Source: Occallatibacter savannae
GTDB lineage: Bacteria; Acidobacteriota; Terriglobia; Terriglobales; Acidobacteriaceae
Assembly (NCBI RefSeq): GCF_003131205.1
Contig: NZ_QFFY01000007.1
Span: 186,001 to 250,000 of the forward strand
Reading direction: 5' to 3'
DNA length: 64,000 nucleotides
Under the pieces are notes generated by a model. The model had not been told where the DNA came from. It made no database searches and saw nothing but the letters and a program-made list of their open reading frames with translations. Below, in pieces: positions 1 through 7,793 of this stretch (position 1 is its first letter; each line of letters begins with the position of its first letter). A program made the translations under genes and the position numbers.

Positions 1-351
1 CGTCTTGCCGTGCATGCCCGCGATCGCGATCCCGTACTTCAGCCGCATCAGCTCAGCCAGCATCTCCGCCCGCTGAATCACCGGAATCTTCTGCGCCCGC
101 GCCTCCACCACCTCAGGGTTCGTCGCCAGCACCGCAGAGCTCGTCACCACCACAGTCGCACCGGCCACATTCTCCGCGCGGTGCCCCGCATAGATAGTCG
201 CGCCGAGCTGCGCCAACCGATCCGTCACCGGGCCGCGCCGCAAATCGGACCCCGACACCTTGAAACCCATGTTGACCAGGATCTCGGCAATCCCGCTCAT
301 GCCGATCCCGCCAATCCCAATGAAGTGCGCGTGCTGTGAAGTGACAAACAT
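1..351 (-). CDS. murC: UDP-N-acetylmuramate--L-alanine ligase, N-terminal part (cut by window edge)
   Basis: MurC adds L-alanine to UDP-MurNAc in the cytoplasm, the first amino-acid step of peptidoglycan stem synthesis. Translating the minus strand from the ATG at 351 gives 117 in-frame codons that run off the left edge. The nucleotide-sugar-binding loop of the Mur N-terminal domain is clear (GIGGIGMSG, residues 12-20). A conserved GSDLRRG follows, and GMHGKT at residues 112-117 is the start of the ATP-binding P-loop. Only about a quarter of the usual ~460-residue enzyme is here. No good ribosome binding site precedes the ATG, which could mean the gene belongs to a larger mur/fts cluster beyond the window. 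Confidence 0.93.
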   Translation of the reverse strand, partial: MFVTSQHAHFIGIGGIGMSGIAEILVNMGFKVSGSDLRRGPVTDRLAQLGATIYAGHRAENVAGATVVVTSSAVLATNPEVVEARAQKIPVIQRAEMLAELMRLKYGIAIAGMHGKT

Positions 352-444
352 GGCTAACGAAGGTTCAGCTTAGCACCCGAAGGCTCGCATTCGTTCTGCA
401 GCGGGGCACCTCCTTGCGAATGCTTCGGGCTTTGTCGCAATTGA

Positions 445-479
445 AGCTAGGAGCTAAAAGCTGAGAGCTAAAAGCTGGC
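445..479. repeat. Heptad tandem repeat array A (5 units)
   Basis: Five uninterrupted 7-bp units on the plus strand: agctagg, agctaaa, agctgag, agctaaa, agctggc. The array ends 4 bp from the stop codon of the ybdK-like gene (484), so it sits immediately downstream of that minus-strand gene. It is one of five heptad arrays in the window (see also 2067, 3107, 51176 and 53777). Confidence 0.8.
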
Positions 480-483
480 TGTT

Positions 484-1590
484 CTACAACCCCGCCCGCG
501 TCTCCTCCGCCATATAATCCACCACCGCCTTCAAATCGCCTTTCGATTCCTCAAACACCTTCAGCTGCCGGTCAGCCCCCGTGCCCGTCTTCATGATCTT
601 CCGAATCCCCTCGATCGCTTCTCTGCTTCCAAGCTCATCCACCGCCGGATCGATCATCGCCAGGTACTCCTCGATCAGGTCGCGTTCCGGAACCTCCTGC
701 TGTTTGCCGAAATCAATCAGACACCCATCCAGCCCGTAACGCACCGCACGAAATTTGTTCTCCATCAGCAGCGGCCGTGCATAGTGCCTGAAGTCCTGGT
801 TCCTCTCGTGCAGCTTGCATAGATAAAAGGCCGTCGCCTGAATCAGCGCCGCAATCGCAATCGTCTCCTCCGCCCGCAACGGAATATCGCACGCCCTCAC
901 CTCCACCGTGTTGAAGAAAGGATGCGGCCGGATATCCCACCAGATCTTCTTCGCGTTATCGATGCAGTTCGTCCGCACCAGCAGGCTCACATAGTTTTCA
1001 AACTCCGAGTAGCTCGAGAACGCATCCGGAATCCCCGTCCGCGGAAAATTCTCAAACACCTTCGCGCGATATCCCTTATATCCCGTATTCAGCCCCAGCC
1101 AGAACGGCGAATTCGTCGACAGCGCCATGATGTGCGGCAAAAAGTAGCGCATCGCATTCATCACGCGAATCGCCTCTTCCCGATCCTCGATCCCCACATG
1201 CACGTGCAGCCCGAAGATCAGATTCGACCGCGCCACAAGCTGCAGATCCTTCACCACCTGGTGATACCGCGGATCGGGATAGATCTCCTGCGTCCTCCAG
1301 TCCGCAAAAGGATGCGTAGCCCCCGCCACCAGTTCCAGGTCGTGCTCCCGCGCGAGCTTGATCATCTCGCGCCGCAGCTCGTACACATCTTCGCGCGCCT
1401 CGTCGATGTTGCGGCAGATCCGCGTGCCCACCTCCACCACCGACGTGTGCATCTCCGCCTTCACACGCTCCTGCAGCCGCATCTTTCCCTGCGCCAGCAT
1501 CTCCGTCTGGATGTGCGAGCGCAGATCGCGCGTTACCGGATCGATCGTCTGATATTCCTCTTCGATACCCAGGGAGAAGGATGGCCGCAT
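484..1590 (-). CDS. ybdK: Carboxylate-amine ligase, YbdK / glutamate-cysteine ligase GCS2 family
   Basis: A 368-residue protein of the YbdK branch of the glutamate-cysteine ligase superfamily, which has weak ATP-dependent carboxylate-amine ligase activity; the physiological substrate is generally unknown. The ATG at 1590 is chosen because the product then opens directly with the family signature GIEEEYQ (residues 8-14), and GAGG lies a short way upstream. An open frame continues to 1695, but it runs into the tandem repeat element and has no family sequence. Other conserved stretches are HVHVGI near residue 150 and RPHPFFNTVEVRACD near 245. The length is normal for the family. Not visibly in an operon; a heptad repeat array follows its stop. 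Confidence 0.88.
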   Translation of the reverse strand: MRPSFSLGIEEEYQTIDPVTRDLRSHIQTEMLAQGKMRLQERVKAEMHTSVVEVGTRICRNIDEAREDVYELRREMIKLAREHDLELVAGATHPFADWRTQEIYPDPRYHQVVKDLQLVARSNLIFGLHVHVGIEDREEAIRVMNAMRYFLPHIMALSTNSPFWLGLNTGYKGYRAKVFENFPRTGIPDAFSSYSEFENYVSLLVRTNCIDNAKKIWWDIRPHPFFNTVEVRACDIPLRAEETIAIAALIQATAFYLCKLHERNQDFRHYARPLLMENKFRAVRYGLDGCLIDFGKQQEVPERDLIEEYLAMIDPAVDELGSREAIEGIRKIMKTGTGADRQLKVFEESKGDLKAVVDYMAEETRAGL

Positions 1591-1681
1591 AGGATTGACC
1601 TCGGTGAAGCTTGCGCACATTGTAGACGAGCACTCGTATGCGCAACCTAAAACCAGTCCATCGGAAGGACGTCCGGGGCCC

Positions 1682-1960
1682 GCTCCCTCAACCACCCCGC
1701 TAACTTGCTAACTCGCTGGGTGCCCCCGGTCCCTCGCACTTGGGGACCGGGACATCGCCGGGACGGCATAGCCGTGCGCCACATCTCTACACTCCGCTCC
1801 CTCAACCTCCCCGCTAACTTGCTAACTCGCTGGGCGCCCCCGGTCCCTCGCACTTGGGGACCGGGGAAATCGCCAGGACAGCATAGCCGTGCGCCCGGCT
1901 GTGCACTCCGCTCCTCAACCACCCCGCTAACTTGCTAACTCGCTAACGCCGCAAAGCGGC
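1682..1960. repeat. 114-bp tandem repeat element, about 2.4 copies, two hairpins per unit
   Basis: The block starting gctccctcaac recurs at 1682, 1796 and (partially) 1910, a period of about 114 bp. Each full unit contains gctaactt/gctaactc octads and then an inverted repeat, CCCGGTCCC (1725-1733) with GGGACCGGG (1743-1751) around a 9-nt loop. A second small hairpin follows, ACGGC-ATA-GCCGT (1763-1775). In copy two the large hairpin is intact and one arm of the small one has a mismatch. The third, partial copy ends in another hairpin (gccgc-aaa-gcggc). It resembles a REP/BIME-like intergenic element. The remaining spacer, 1591-1681 and 1961-2066, shows no gene. Confidence 0.8.
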
Positions 1961-2066
1961 GCTAACTCGCTGCTTTTGTCATAAAAAAGAAGAACGGCAG
2001 TCGAGCACCTCAAGCCCAACGCCGGGTCCCGTCCTTGCGACGCTTTTGTTTTGTCGCAAGGGCCGG

Positions 2067-2129
2067 AACTGACAACTGGCAACTGGCTACTGGCAACTGG
2101 CTACTGGCTACTGGGAACTGGCAACTGCC
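2067..2129. repeat. Heptad tandem repeat array B (9 units)
   Basis: Nine 7-bp units of the type aactggc, tactggc and aactgac, uninterrupted, ending 17 bp before the phosphoribosyltransferase start codon. Read as protein the array is open and would falsely extend that gene upstream with W/L/A/T/G-rich sequence. This is the only heptad array next to a 5' end rather than a 3' end. Confidence 0.85.
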
Positions 2130-2146
2130 CTACAATTCTCCCCGTG

Positions 2147-2797
2147 ATGGAACGCCCCACCTTCGCCAACCGCCGCGAAGCCGGCCGCATCCTCGGTGCA
2201 CTCGTCGCCAGGCTGCCTGACATCGCCGACGCCGTCGTCCTCGGCCTCGTCCGCGGCGGCGTCCCCGTCGCCTACGAAGTCGCAAAGGCCTGCTCGCTCC
2301 CCCTCGACATCCTCGTCGTCCGCAAGCTCGGCGTTCCCTCGCAACCCGAACTCGCCATGGGCGCCATTGCCGGCGGCGGCGTCATCGTCCTCAATGAGGA
2401 CCTCCTCCGCTCATGCCGCATCTCCGGCCCGCAGCTCGACAAAGTCATCCAGCAGGAGCGCACCGAGCTCCACCGCCGCGAAGCCCTCTACCGCCAGGGT
2501 CATCCCGCCGTTCCCATCAACTCCCGCACCGTCATCCTCGTCGACGATGGCCTTGCCACCGGAGCCAGCATGAAGGTCGCCATCCGCGCCGTCAAACCAG
2601 ACGCTCGCCGCGTCATCGTCGCCGTACCCGTCGGCGCCCGCAGTACCTGCGACGACCTCTACACCCTCGCCGACGAAGTCGTGTGCGCCCTCGTCCCCGA
2701 ACCACTCGAGTCCGTCGGCCAGTTCTATCGCAACTTCGAGGCTACTTCAGATGAAGAGGTGCGCAAGTTGCTGAGTGAAGGAACGGGGAGAAACTGA
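2147..2797 (+). CDS. Type I phosphoribosyltransferase family protein
   Basis: A 216-residue phosphoribosyltransferase-fold protein. The diagnostic PRPP-binding signature is VILVDDGLATGASM at residues 129-142: hydrophobics, two acidic residues, then G-A-T-G-A. An earlier LGLVRGGVPVAYEVA (32-46) is typical of the PPi-loop region. The ATG at 2147 is preferred because upstream sequence in the same frame is the heptad repeat; a GTG sits directly before it. The proteins most like this are stand-alone putative phosphoribosyltransferases, sometimes fused to alpha/beta hydrolases, whose substrate is unknown, so no base specificity is claimed. It is not clearly in an operon. Confidence 0.85.
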   Translation: MERPTFANRREAGRILGALVARLPDIADAVVLGLVRGGVPVAYEVAKACSLPLDILVVRKLGVPSQPELAMGAIAGGGVIVLNEDLLRSCRISGPQLDKVIQQERTELHRREALYRQGHPAVPINSRTVILVDDGLATGASMKVAIRAVKPDARRVIVAVPVGARSTCDDLYTLADEVVCALVPEPLESVGQFYRNFEATSDEEVRKLLSEGTGRN

Positions 2798-2803
2798 GAG
2801 GAA

Positions 2804-3073
2804 TCACCGTTCCCCTGCTTCGGCAGACGCCTTCGCCTCTCCCGCTTCCCGTCTTTTGGCCCGCGCAGATGCAGCAGCGAGAACGACGAAGATCGCGGGA
2901 AAGATCATGAAAAGCGGGAGCAGGATCACCAGCACTTCCACGACTTTCAAACCCTCTGGCTCAGATTTAACCACAGCGGTCGACACGTTCTTGAGCAGTT
3001 CACGATGAACGGACTCTGTCTCGAAAGGCTGGGCGCCAGATGCCAATCGCAAGATCTCTTGATGTTGCCGCAA
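2804..3073 (-). CDS. Small single-pass membrane protein, unknown
   Basis: An 89-residue open frame with a TTG start at 3073. It has a polar N-terminal ~45 residues, one strong hydrophobic segment (about residues 46-68, VEVLVILLPLFMIFP then AIFVVLAAA) and a basic, Ala/Glu-rich cytoplasmic-type tail. I do not recognise a family. The pattern is that of a real membrane protein rather than a shadow frame, and no better frame covers the region. The start is uncertain. Its 3' end faces the end of the phosphoribosyltransferase gene, only 6 bp away. Confidence 0.5.
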   Translation of the reverse strand: MRQHQEILRLASGAQPFETESVHRELLKNVSTAVVKSEPEGLKVVEVLVILLPLFMIFPAIFVVLAAASARAKRREAGEAKASAEAGER

Positions 3074-3106
3074 GGCTGAGGAACAGCGTTGGACTAAGAA
3101 CTACGA

Positions 3107-3196
3107 GCTGACCGCTGACCACTGACAACTGGCCATTGACAACTGACAACTGACAACTGGCAACTGGCAACTGGCAACTGGCAACTGGCAACTAAC
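3107..3196. repeat. Heptad tandem repeat array C (13 units)
   Basis: Thirteen units, one of them 6 bp: gctgacc x2, actgac, aactggc, cattgac, aactgac x2, aactggc x5, aactaac. It ends 1 bp before the stop codon of the minus-strand gene at 3198. It is the longest of the heptad arrays, and its five identical central units suggest recent expansion. Confidence 0.88.
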
Positions 3197-3197
3197 T

Positions 3198-3590
3198 CTA
3201 TCCCCTGACCTCTCCCGGATCGCAGCCGAGCAGATTCCAGCGCGCAATCGTCTGATCGGTGCGCTTGATCATCTCGTTCGATTCCGCCACAAGGTCGAAG
3301 GTTCGGCTCGCCGTCTGCCGCAGGTAACGGAGGGCGCTGCTTGCGGAGTGGATGCAGTGATGCGTAGTCTCCAACAAACCCCTTGTCGCCTCGGCCGGCG
3401 ACATCGAGCTCTGCGCAAGATCAAAATCGTGTAGGGCAAAAATTGCGGCGATGGGGCAGCGCCTCAGATTTGCCAGAATCTCAACCGGCGCAAGCGTCGC
3501 CACTTGTGTGCAGTAATCGATGCGCACCACAACAAAATGATGCGCGCAGCCGCGCACCCACACGCGTTCACCAACGCGGGGAAAATGCAT
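3198..3590 (-). CDS. Hypothetical protein (130 aa)
   Basis: Not recognised. The ATG at 3590 is chosen because GGAG lies 6 nt upstream; an open frame continues to 3617. The N-terminal half (RVGERVWVRGCAHHFVVVRID) is beta-rich and could be a small SH3-like fold. The C-terminal half (about residues 60-125) is predicted mostly helical with a few Cys and His. No signal peptide or membrane segment. The stop codon abuts the heptad repeat array. Codon usage looks like that of its neighbours. Confidence 0.55.
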   Translation of the reverse strand: MHFPRVGERVWVRGCAHHFVVVRIDYCTQVATLAPVEILANLRRCPIAAIFALHDFDLAQSSMSPAEATRGLLETTHHCIHSASSALRYLRQTASRTFDLVAESNEMIKRTDQTIARWNLLGCDPGEVRG

Positions 3591-3954
3591 ATCGGGCTCC
3601 GGAGACTTGCGCTCCAAGCGAGTGTCAACTTAGCACGGGGTCGGAGTTTGGCAGACCGCTCAGGGAAGGCTCGAGTTCCTGAGGCCGAACTGAACTCGAT
3701 GACTCAACCAAACAGTGTGGCGCGGCGGTGGCACGATAGGCTGCTGGACACCGGGACCAAGTCACCCGATTCCTCGATTCAGCAGCAGTCGAAAACCTTG
3801 CTGAGGCAACTATGTCACCTCACCAGCTTGGATGCAACAACAATGAAAGGCGGATTCGCATACCGCATCACCAGGCGGAATAATGCGCAACTGCCGCAAC
3901 TCCCTGCAGCCGCTCATTCTCAACTCACCCGGACCGCCTGATCACCTCGCCCCC
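3591..3954. other. Intergenic spacer without recognisable gene
   Basis: About 360 bp between the hypothetical gene and the receiver gene. A plus-strand open frame crosses it but overlaps the hypothetical gene antisense and has no family-like sequence. I see no tRNA, clear promoter or terminator hairpin. Confidence 0.5.
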
Positions 3955-4344
3955 TCAGGCGACAGGTCCGTGAACATTCGATATCGCTCTCAGCCTTTCG
4001 AGAATCACGCTGGGATGCACCGGCTTGGCGAGAATATCGAACGTGTGCCCCTGCTCCTGCGCGGCCGCAAGCAGCTCGCCCGTCGAGTTGTTGCCCGACA
4101 TCAGCAGAACCTTGCAACGCGGCATCGTCTTGCACATCTGGATCGCGAGATCTACACCGGACATCTGCCCGTTGAACACCACATCAGAAACCAGAATGTC
4201 GCAGGGATTCGCGCTCAGCCACGCCACCGCATCCGCCGGATCGTAGCAGGCCGCGGCGTCGAAGCCGAACATCTCCAGAATTTGCACCAGCGAGTCGGCA
4301 ATCAGCGCTTCGTCGTCCAGCACCAGAACTCTTTGTTTCGTCAT
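3955..4344 (-). CDS. Single-domain response regulator (receiver domain only)
   Basis: A 129-residue stand-alone receiver. The ATG at 4344 gives MTKQRVLVLDDEA, the usual start with the acidic pair DDE at residues 10-12. The phosphoacceptor Asp is in LVSDVVF (about residue 55), the conserved Thr/Ser position is MSGNN (about 83-87), and the switch lysine is in LAKPV (about 104). There is no output domain, so it would act through protein contacts in the CheY/Spo0F manner, downstream of a histidine kinase not in this window. Apparently monocistronic. Confidence 0.87.
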   Translation of the reverse strand: MTKQRVLVLDDEALIADSLVQILEMFGFDAAACYDPADAVAWLSANPCDILVSDVVFNGQMSGVDLAIQMCKTMPRCKVLLMSGNNSTGELLAAAQEQGHTFDILAKPVHPSVILERLRAISNVHGPVA

Positions 4345-4464
4345 CCGTACAGGGCCCCAGACCCCGCGCCCTCTCACCTTATATGACCGTGCAAATACCG
4401 CGATACCCCGGAAAGTACCTAGGTATCCGTCAGGCAGGCTGTTCACAACACAGCGTTCAACCTC

Positions 4465-4532
4465 GTCCCTTTATCCTTTGTCTTGTCCCCCCGTTCCCTC
4501 GTTCCTTTGTCCTTCTGTCCCCTCGTCGACTC
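4465..4532. repeat. Octad pyrimidine tandem repeat F
   Basis: Degenerate 8-bp units of the form gtYcYYtc. The clearest run is gttccctc, gttccttt, gtccttct, gtcccctc, gtcgactc at 4493-4532, with less regular units from 4465. Nearly all pyrimidine on the plus strand. Confidence 0.7.
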
Positions 4533-5054
4533 TTGTTAGCCCCTTTGCCCGTCCGGGGTCCCCGCTCCGGTGATTGAGGGATGAGCTGGCCCTCAACTCA
4601 ATTGAAGCTTGCCACGCAGTCTGGAACGTCCGGGACCTACGATCTTCCCGGCTTTCCGCGTCTCCTCCGAACCAGCCCGCAGGGGCGCTAGACGTTTGCC
4701 CAGGAGAAGCCGCACCAGCGGCGCACTGCTGGGTAAAGCCCGACCCATTCTGATCCAGCCCCGGGGGCGACAGAACCCTCTTCCAATCCCGCCCGGTGAG
4801 GCGCAAGAGGTTTACTCCGGCAGCAGCCGCTCCGCGGCGCAATCGCGCAAACACCACCAAAGTCGATCAAACCAACCCCTCCGCGCCCCCACCCCTCCAT
4901 CTGGTCAACCCCGCATCCGTCATCCAGGCCCTAACCGTCTGATTCTAAAAGGCAAAAACTTCCGATCACTTTGCAGTTTATTCCGCTGAAATCGTCATAC
5001 TTGATTCATATGGCATCCACCCACGCAAACCCGACTGATAGGAAACTCAGCCCC

Positions 5055-5101
5055 GCCCCTTTGTCGCCCTGTTCCTCTGTCCCTCTTTCCGCTGTCCGCC
5101 C
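5055..5101. repeat. Octad pyrimidine tandem repeat G
   Basis: Units gccccttt, gtcgccct, gttcctct, gtccctct, a 7-bp ttccgct, then gtccgccc. Same 8-bp period and composition as the array at 4465, so the two look like relatives about 590 bp apart. Confidence 0.65.
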
Positions 5102-5243
5102 TCCCCCAGCCCCTTGCGCGCCCGTCCCTCGTCTAACTGCTTTGCTATCAAACACCTTGAGGCTAACTCCAATGACTAGACACACATAGCGCCCTCGATC
5201 ATCTCTAAGTCATTGAAAGTAGACCTTTTCGTCACAAACAATA

Positions 5244-5259
5244 GGGGAGGGGGAGGGGG
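5244..5259 (+). other. G-tract cluster upstream of alkB (possible G-quadruplex)
   Basis: Three runs of 4, 5 and 5 G separated by single A residues, about 83 bp before the alkB start codon. Three runs cannot form a standard four-tract quadruplex unless the long runs are split, so a two-tetrad form is the more realistic possibility. Confidence 0.35.
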
Positions 5260-5341
5260 TAGTCACGCTCAATTGAATGCCTGCTTTCGCTGAGGAAAAC
5301 TTTTATTCGCCTTTTGTTCGCCCATGAGCTAACATGCACGC

Positions 5342-6049
5342 ATGGGTGCGATGAATCTCTTTTCCCAGCTTGCGGCCGAACCAACGCACGAGGAGATCTA
5401 CCCTGGAGCGGTCCTCATGCGAGGACTGGCACTGGAGCAGGATGTCGAGTTCTTTGCGGCGGTCGAGCGAATCCTGGCAGCGGCGCCTCTGCGCCACGCC
5501 ACAACCCCCAGCGGTCTGCCCATGCAGGTCATGGTTTCAGACTGCGGCACTCCGGAAGCTTTCCGTCGCCGATGGAGCGCGCGCCAGCAGATCTACACCC
5601 GCGGCGAAGAATTTCCCAACCCGCAAATGCCCTCTCCCCCAGCACCACAAGCACCAGCCGACAGGAGGATCTGGCCTCCCATTCCGCGGGTGCTTGCAGA
5701 CTTCGCCATCCGCTCCGCCGTCCGCGCCGGGTTTCCGCAGTTCCGCCCCGACGCCTGCCACATCAACCGCTACCAGGCCGGAACGAAACTGGGCATCCAC
5801 CAGGATCGCTCAGAGTTCGACCTGTTCGCGCCGATCGTCTCCGTCTCGCTCGGCCTCGAGTGCATCTTCCTCCTCGGCGGCTTCCAGCGAACCGATCCCA
5901 CGCGCCGCATCCTGCTCGAACACGGCGACGTCATCGTCTGGGGTGGCCCATCGCGCATGCGCTTCCACGGAGTCTTGCCCGTCAAGCCCGGACATCACCC
6001 GATCACCGGACCGTATCGCTACAACCTTACATTCCGCAAAATCGCCTAG
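5342..6049 (+). CDS. alkB: AlkB-family 2-oxoglutarate/Fe(II) DNA repair dioxygenase
   Basis: It oxidatively demethylates 1-methyladenine and 3-methylcytosine in DNA and RNA using 2-oxoglutarate, O2 and Fe(II). The 235-residue product follows E. coli AlkB along its length, from the opening NLFSQLAAEP to the C-terminal YRYNLTFR. Key residues are visible: NRY at 142-144; the iron triad H153, D155 (HQD) and H209 (FHGV); PIVSVSLG at 164-171; HGDVIVWGG at 194-202; and the 2-oxoglutarate arginines R226 and R232. The start could be the ATG at 5342 or 5351, and the latter aligns better with E. coli AlkB. A proline-rich insert sits at residues 92-108. No ada or alkA lies nearby. Confidence 0.95.
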   Translation: MGAMNLFSQLAAEPTHEEIYPGAVLMRGLALEQDVEFFAAVERILAAAPLRHATTPSGLPMQVMVSDCGTPEAFRRRWSARQQIYTRGEEFPNPQMPSPPAPQAPADRRIWPPIPRVLADFAIRSAVRAGFPQFRPDACHINRYQAGTKLGIHQDRSEFDLFAPIVSVSLGLECIFLLGGFQRTDPTRRILLEHGDVIVWGGPSRMRFHGVLPVKPGHHPITGPYRYNLTFRKIA

Positions 6050-6115
6050 ATCATGTTCCGGAAATGAACCTCTGAAAGGACACTCAACACAGCCTCTGAA
6101 TAATCACGGAGGGAG

Positions 6116-6171
6116 CAGCAGCCTTCAGGCTGCTGAATACATCGCGGAGTATCAAATGCGGCTTTGGCCGC
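6116..6171. terminator. Two adjacent hairpins between convergent genes
   Basis: CAGCAGCC-ttca-GGCTGCTG at 6116-6135 and GCGGC-tttg-GCCGC at 6158-6171, between the convergent ends of alkB (6049) and the DUF1801 gene (6194). Neither has a clean T-tract, so transcription termination is a guess from position and stability. Confidence 0.4.
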
Positions 6172-6193
6172 GGATTTCTACTTATGCTACAGA

Positions 6194-6625
6194 CTATTCT
6201 GCCTTACGCGCTCTCGGCTTCGCGTCCACGTTCAGAGCTACCGCCGAGCGGATCAGTTCTTTGAATGCCTTCTCGTTCAACTTGTCACCTTGCTGAATGT
6301 CGATCGCGCGGCGCGCATTTCCATCGAGGCTCGCATTGAACAGGTGAGATGGATCCTCGATAGACGCGCCCTTCGCGAACGTTAGCTTCACCGCAGTCTT
6401 GTATATCTCCAGCGTGCAAACGATTCCCTCGTGGTAGAAAACCGGCACACCAGATGGATTCGAGGCCTTCGCCCACTTCTGTTCTTCGACGATTTCGGGA
6501 TCCGCCTCGTGAATAACTGTGCGAACATGTGCGAGCGTCTTGCCTCGCCAGTCGCCCTGCTTCTCGAGTTCTTCGATTTTCCTGTCGAGTTCGGCTGATG
6601 TCTTTGGTGAAACCGCATTCTTCAT
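6194..6625 (-). CDS. DUF1801 (YdhG-like) domain protein
   Basis: A 143-residue small cytoplasmic protein of the DUF1801 / YdhG type, a frataxin-like alpha-beta fold often found with SRPBCC and DoxX proteins; biochemical role unsettled. The ATG at 6625 has an excellent ribosome binding site (aaggagg, 5 nt spacing). The family pattern is present: an N-terminal helix, WRGKTLAHVRTVIHEADPE, then EEQKWAK, GVPVFYHEGIVCTLEIYKTAVKLTFAKGA in segments, and a C-terminal helix. It is the last gene of a four-gene operon, 14 bp after doxX. Confidence 0.85.
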   Translation of the reverse strand: MKNAVSPKTSAELDRKIEELEKQGDWRGKTLAHVRTVIHEADPEIVEEQKWAKASNPSGVPVFYHEGIVCTLEIYKTAVKLTFAKGASIEDPSHLFNASLDGNARRAIDIQQGDKLNEKAFKELIRSAVALNVDAKPRARKAE

Positions 6626-6639
6626 CTGCGCCTCCTTAA

Positions 6640-7095
6640 TCAGGCGGTGGCTATCCTCGCCGAGATAACTCCGAGCGTCCGGCTCGCTGGACGCAGCGCC
6701 CACGATGCGAACATGAATCCGGTGATGATCAGCGGAGCGATGATGTGGAATCCGTAAGCGCCGTAGCCGCCGCTCAGCGCATTCGACGCTGCCGCTCCCG
6801 TCAGATCAAAGAAGATTCCCGCGTATGCCCACTCCTTCAGGCGCGGAAACCGCGGCACCAGAATTGTGAGCGCTCCGAAAAACTTCCAGAACCCAAGAAT
6901 CAGGAAGAAGTACATCGGATAGCCGAGCACCGGAACTACGCCATGAGGACTGGCAAAGTACTGCATCATCTGCGCGATCCCTCCGCTGCCAATCGGCATG
7001 ACCACAAGGATCGTCATGATCCAGTAGACGATAATGCGGCCTCGTAACTGAGCGATCACAGCCGCGCGTGTTGGATTCTCAAGAGCCGATTCCAT
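6640..7095 (-). CDS. DoxX-like integral membrane protein
   Basis: A 151-residue inner-membrane protein with four hydrophobic segments, of the DoxX-like family, whose members occur with redox or stress genes and have no settled activity. The ATG at 7095 (MESALENPTR) is chosen because a perfect aggaggt lies 8 nt upstream; the open frame extends to 7158 and would overlap the SRPBCC gene. Pro/Gly motifs typical of the family are seen (MPIGSGGIAQMMQYF, LGFWKFFGALTI). It lies between the SRPBCC and DUF1801 genes in one operon. Confidence 0.85.
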   Translation of the reverse strand: MESALENPTRAAVIAQLRGRIIVYWIMTILVVMPIGSGGIAQMMQYFASPHGVVPVLGYPMYFFLILGFWKFFGALTILVPRFPRLKEWAYAGIFFDLTGAAASNALSGGYGAYGFHIIAPLIITGFMFASWALRPASRTLGVISARIATA

Positions 7096-7144
7096 CGCTT
7101 CTGACCTCCTCTGCCTAATCTGAAAAACAACGAACTCCGGCACC

Positions 7145-7705
7145 TCATTTGCCGACATCTGTGCCTGGAAACTTTGGCGCAGTCACGCCGAACTCCTTTG
7201 CGTACTCATCGACCAGCCTCTGCCAGTCGTACCTCAGCGCGTCCGGGCCAACCGCCCGCCCGATCGGATCTCCCGCAAGCAGCCGATCGAGTACATCGAA
7301 GCAGATGTGCCAGCCCGCTGCGCCCCAGGCAATGAAGCCGCGGTCGATGTTATGCCAGAGCGTCAGCCGCGTACCATCGCCCAGAGACTCCAGTTCCCAG
7401 CGAAGATTCTTGTCGCCCCAGTTGTACTCAAGCACGCTGGGCCGATCGGCCCTGGTCACTACAGTCTCCGAAATCATCGGCCGCGGCGCATTCGCCACCG
7501 ACAAGTGCACCGTCGCTCCCGCATGGCCCAGATCTCCGTCAACGTCGAAAGGCGCCCACTCGCGCAGATGTTTGGGATCGGTCAGCGCCTCCCATACCCG
7601 CTCCCGTGGGTGGTTCAGTTCCCTCACGAGAACCAGCGTCCACCTCTCCCCGTCCTTGATGACTTGCGCGCCGCCGGCGTGCCCCGGAACATACTGTCCT
7701 GCCAT
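7145..7705 (-). CDS. SRPBCC / AHSA1-family ligand-binding protein
   Basis: A 186-residue START-like (Bet v1-fold) protein. Family features are the opening strand WTLVLVRELNHPRERVWEAL, the LREWAPFD loop, the alternating strands around SETVVTRADRPSVLEYNW and the C-terminal helix with GWHICFDVLDRLL. It probably binds a hydrophobic ligand. ATG at 7705 with a cag-gag-cagg purine stretch just upstream. It follows the ArsR gene by 88 bp and precedes doxX; ArsR-SRPBCC pairs are a common arrangement in which ArsR controls the SRPBCC gene. Confidence 0.88.
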   Translation of the reverse strand: MAGQYVPGHAGGAQVIKDGERWTLVLVRELNHPRERVWEALTDPKHLREWAPFDVDGDLGHAGATVHLSVANAPRPMISETVVTRADRPSVLEYNWGDKNLRWELESLGDGTRLTLWHNIDRGFIAWGAAGWHICFDVLDRLLAGDPIGRAVGPDALRYDWQRLVDEYAKEFGVTAPKFPGTDVGK

Positions 7706-7793
7706 CACCTGCTCCTGTGATCCGCAAACAACGAATTGTGAGACTTACAAATGTCTGCATTTGAACTGCAGAGGGACCCAGCGAACTTGTTCC

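Larger units (their letters stand above)
4345..5341. other. Nearly 1-kb noncoding spacer framed by octad repeats
   Basis: No open frame here resembles a protein family; the longer ones are low-complexity or antisense to each other. The spacer contains two pyrimidine-rich 8-bp-period arrays (4465-4532 and 5055-5101) flanking about 520 bp of unremarkable sequence, and a G-tract cluster at 5244-5259. It could hold a small RNA, but I cannot point to promoter and terminator pairs. Confidence 0.6.

Noticed and set aside
922..1650. 242-codon plus-strand open frame
   Set aside because: Antisense to the ybdK-like gene; Arg/His/Pro-rich composition typical of shadow frames in high-GC DNA.
2051..2146. 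Upstream extension of the phosphoribosyltransferase
   Set aside because: It is the translated heptad repeat array, not conserved protein sequence.
445..3196. Repeat arrays as a CRISPR
   Set aside because: Units are 7 bp with no spacers and no cas genes nearby.
4471..4860. 129-codon minus-strand open frame
   Set aside because: Its C-terminus is translated octad repeat (Glu/Gly/Gln-rich) and the rest has no family resemblance.
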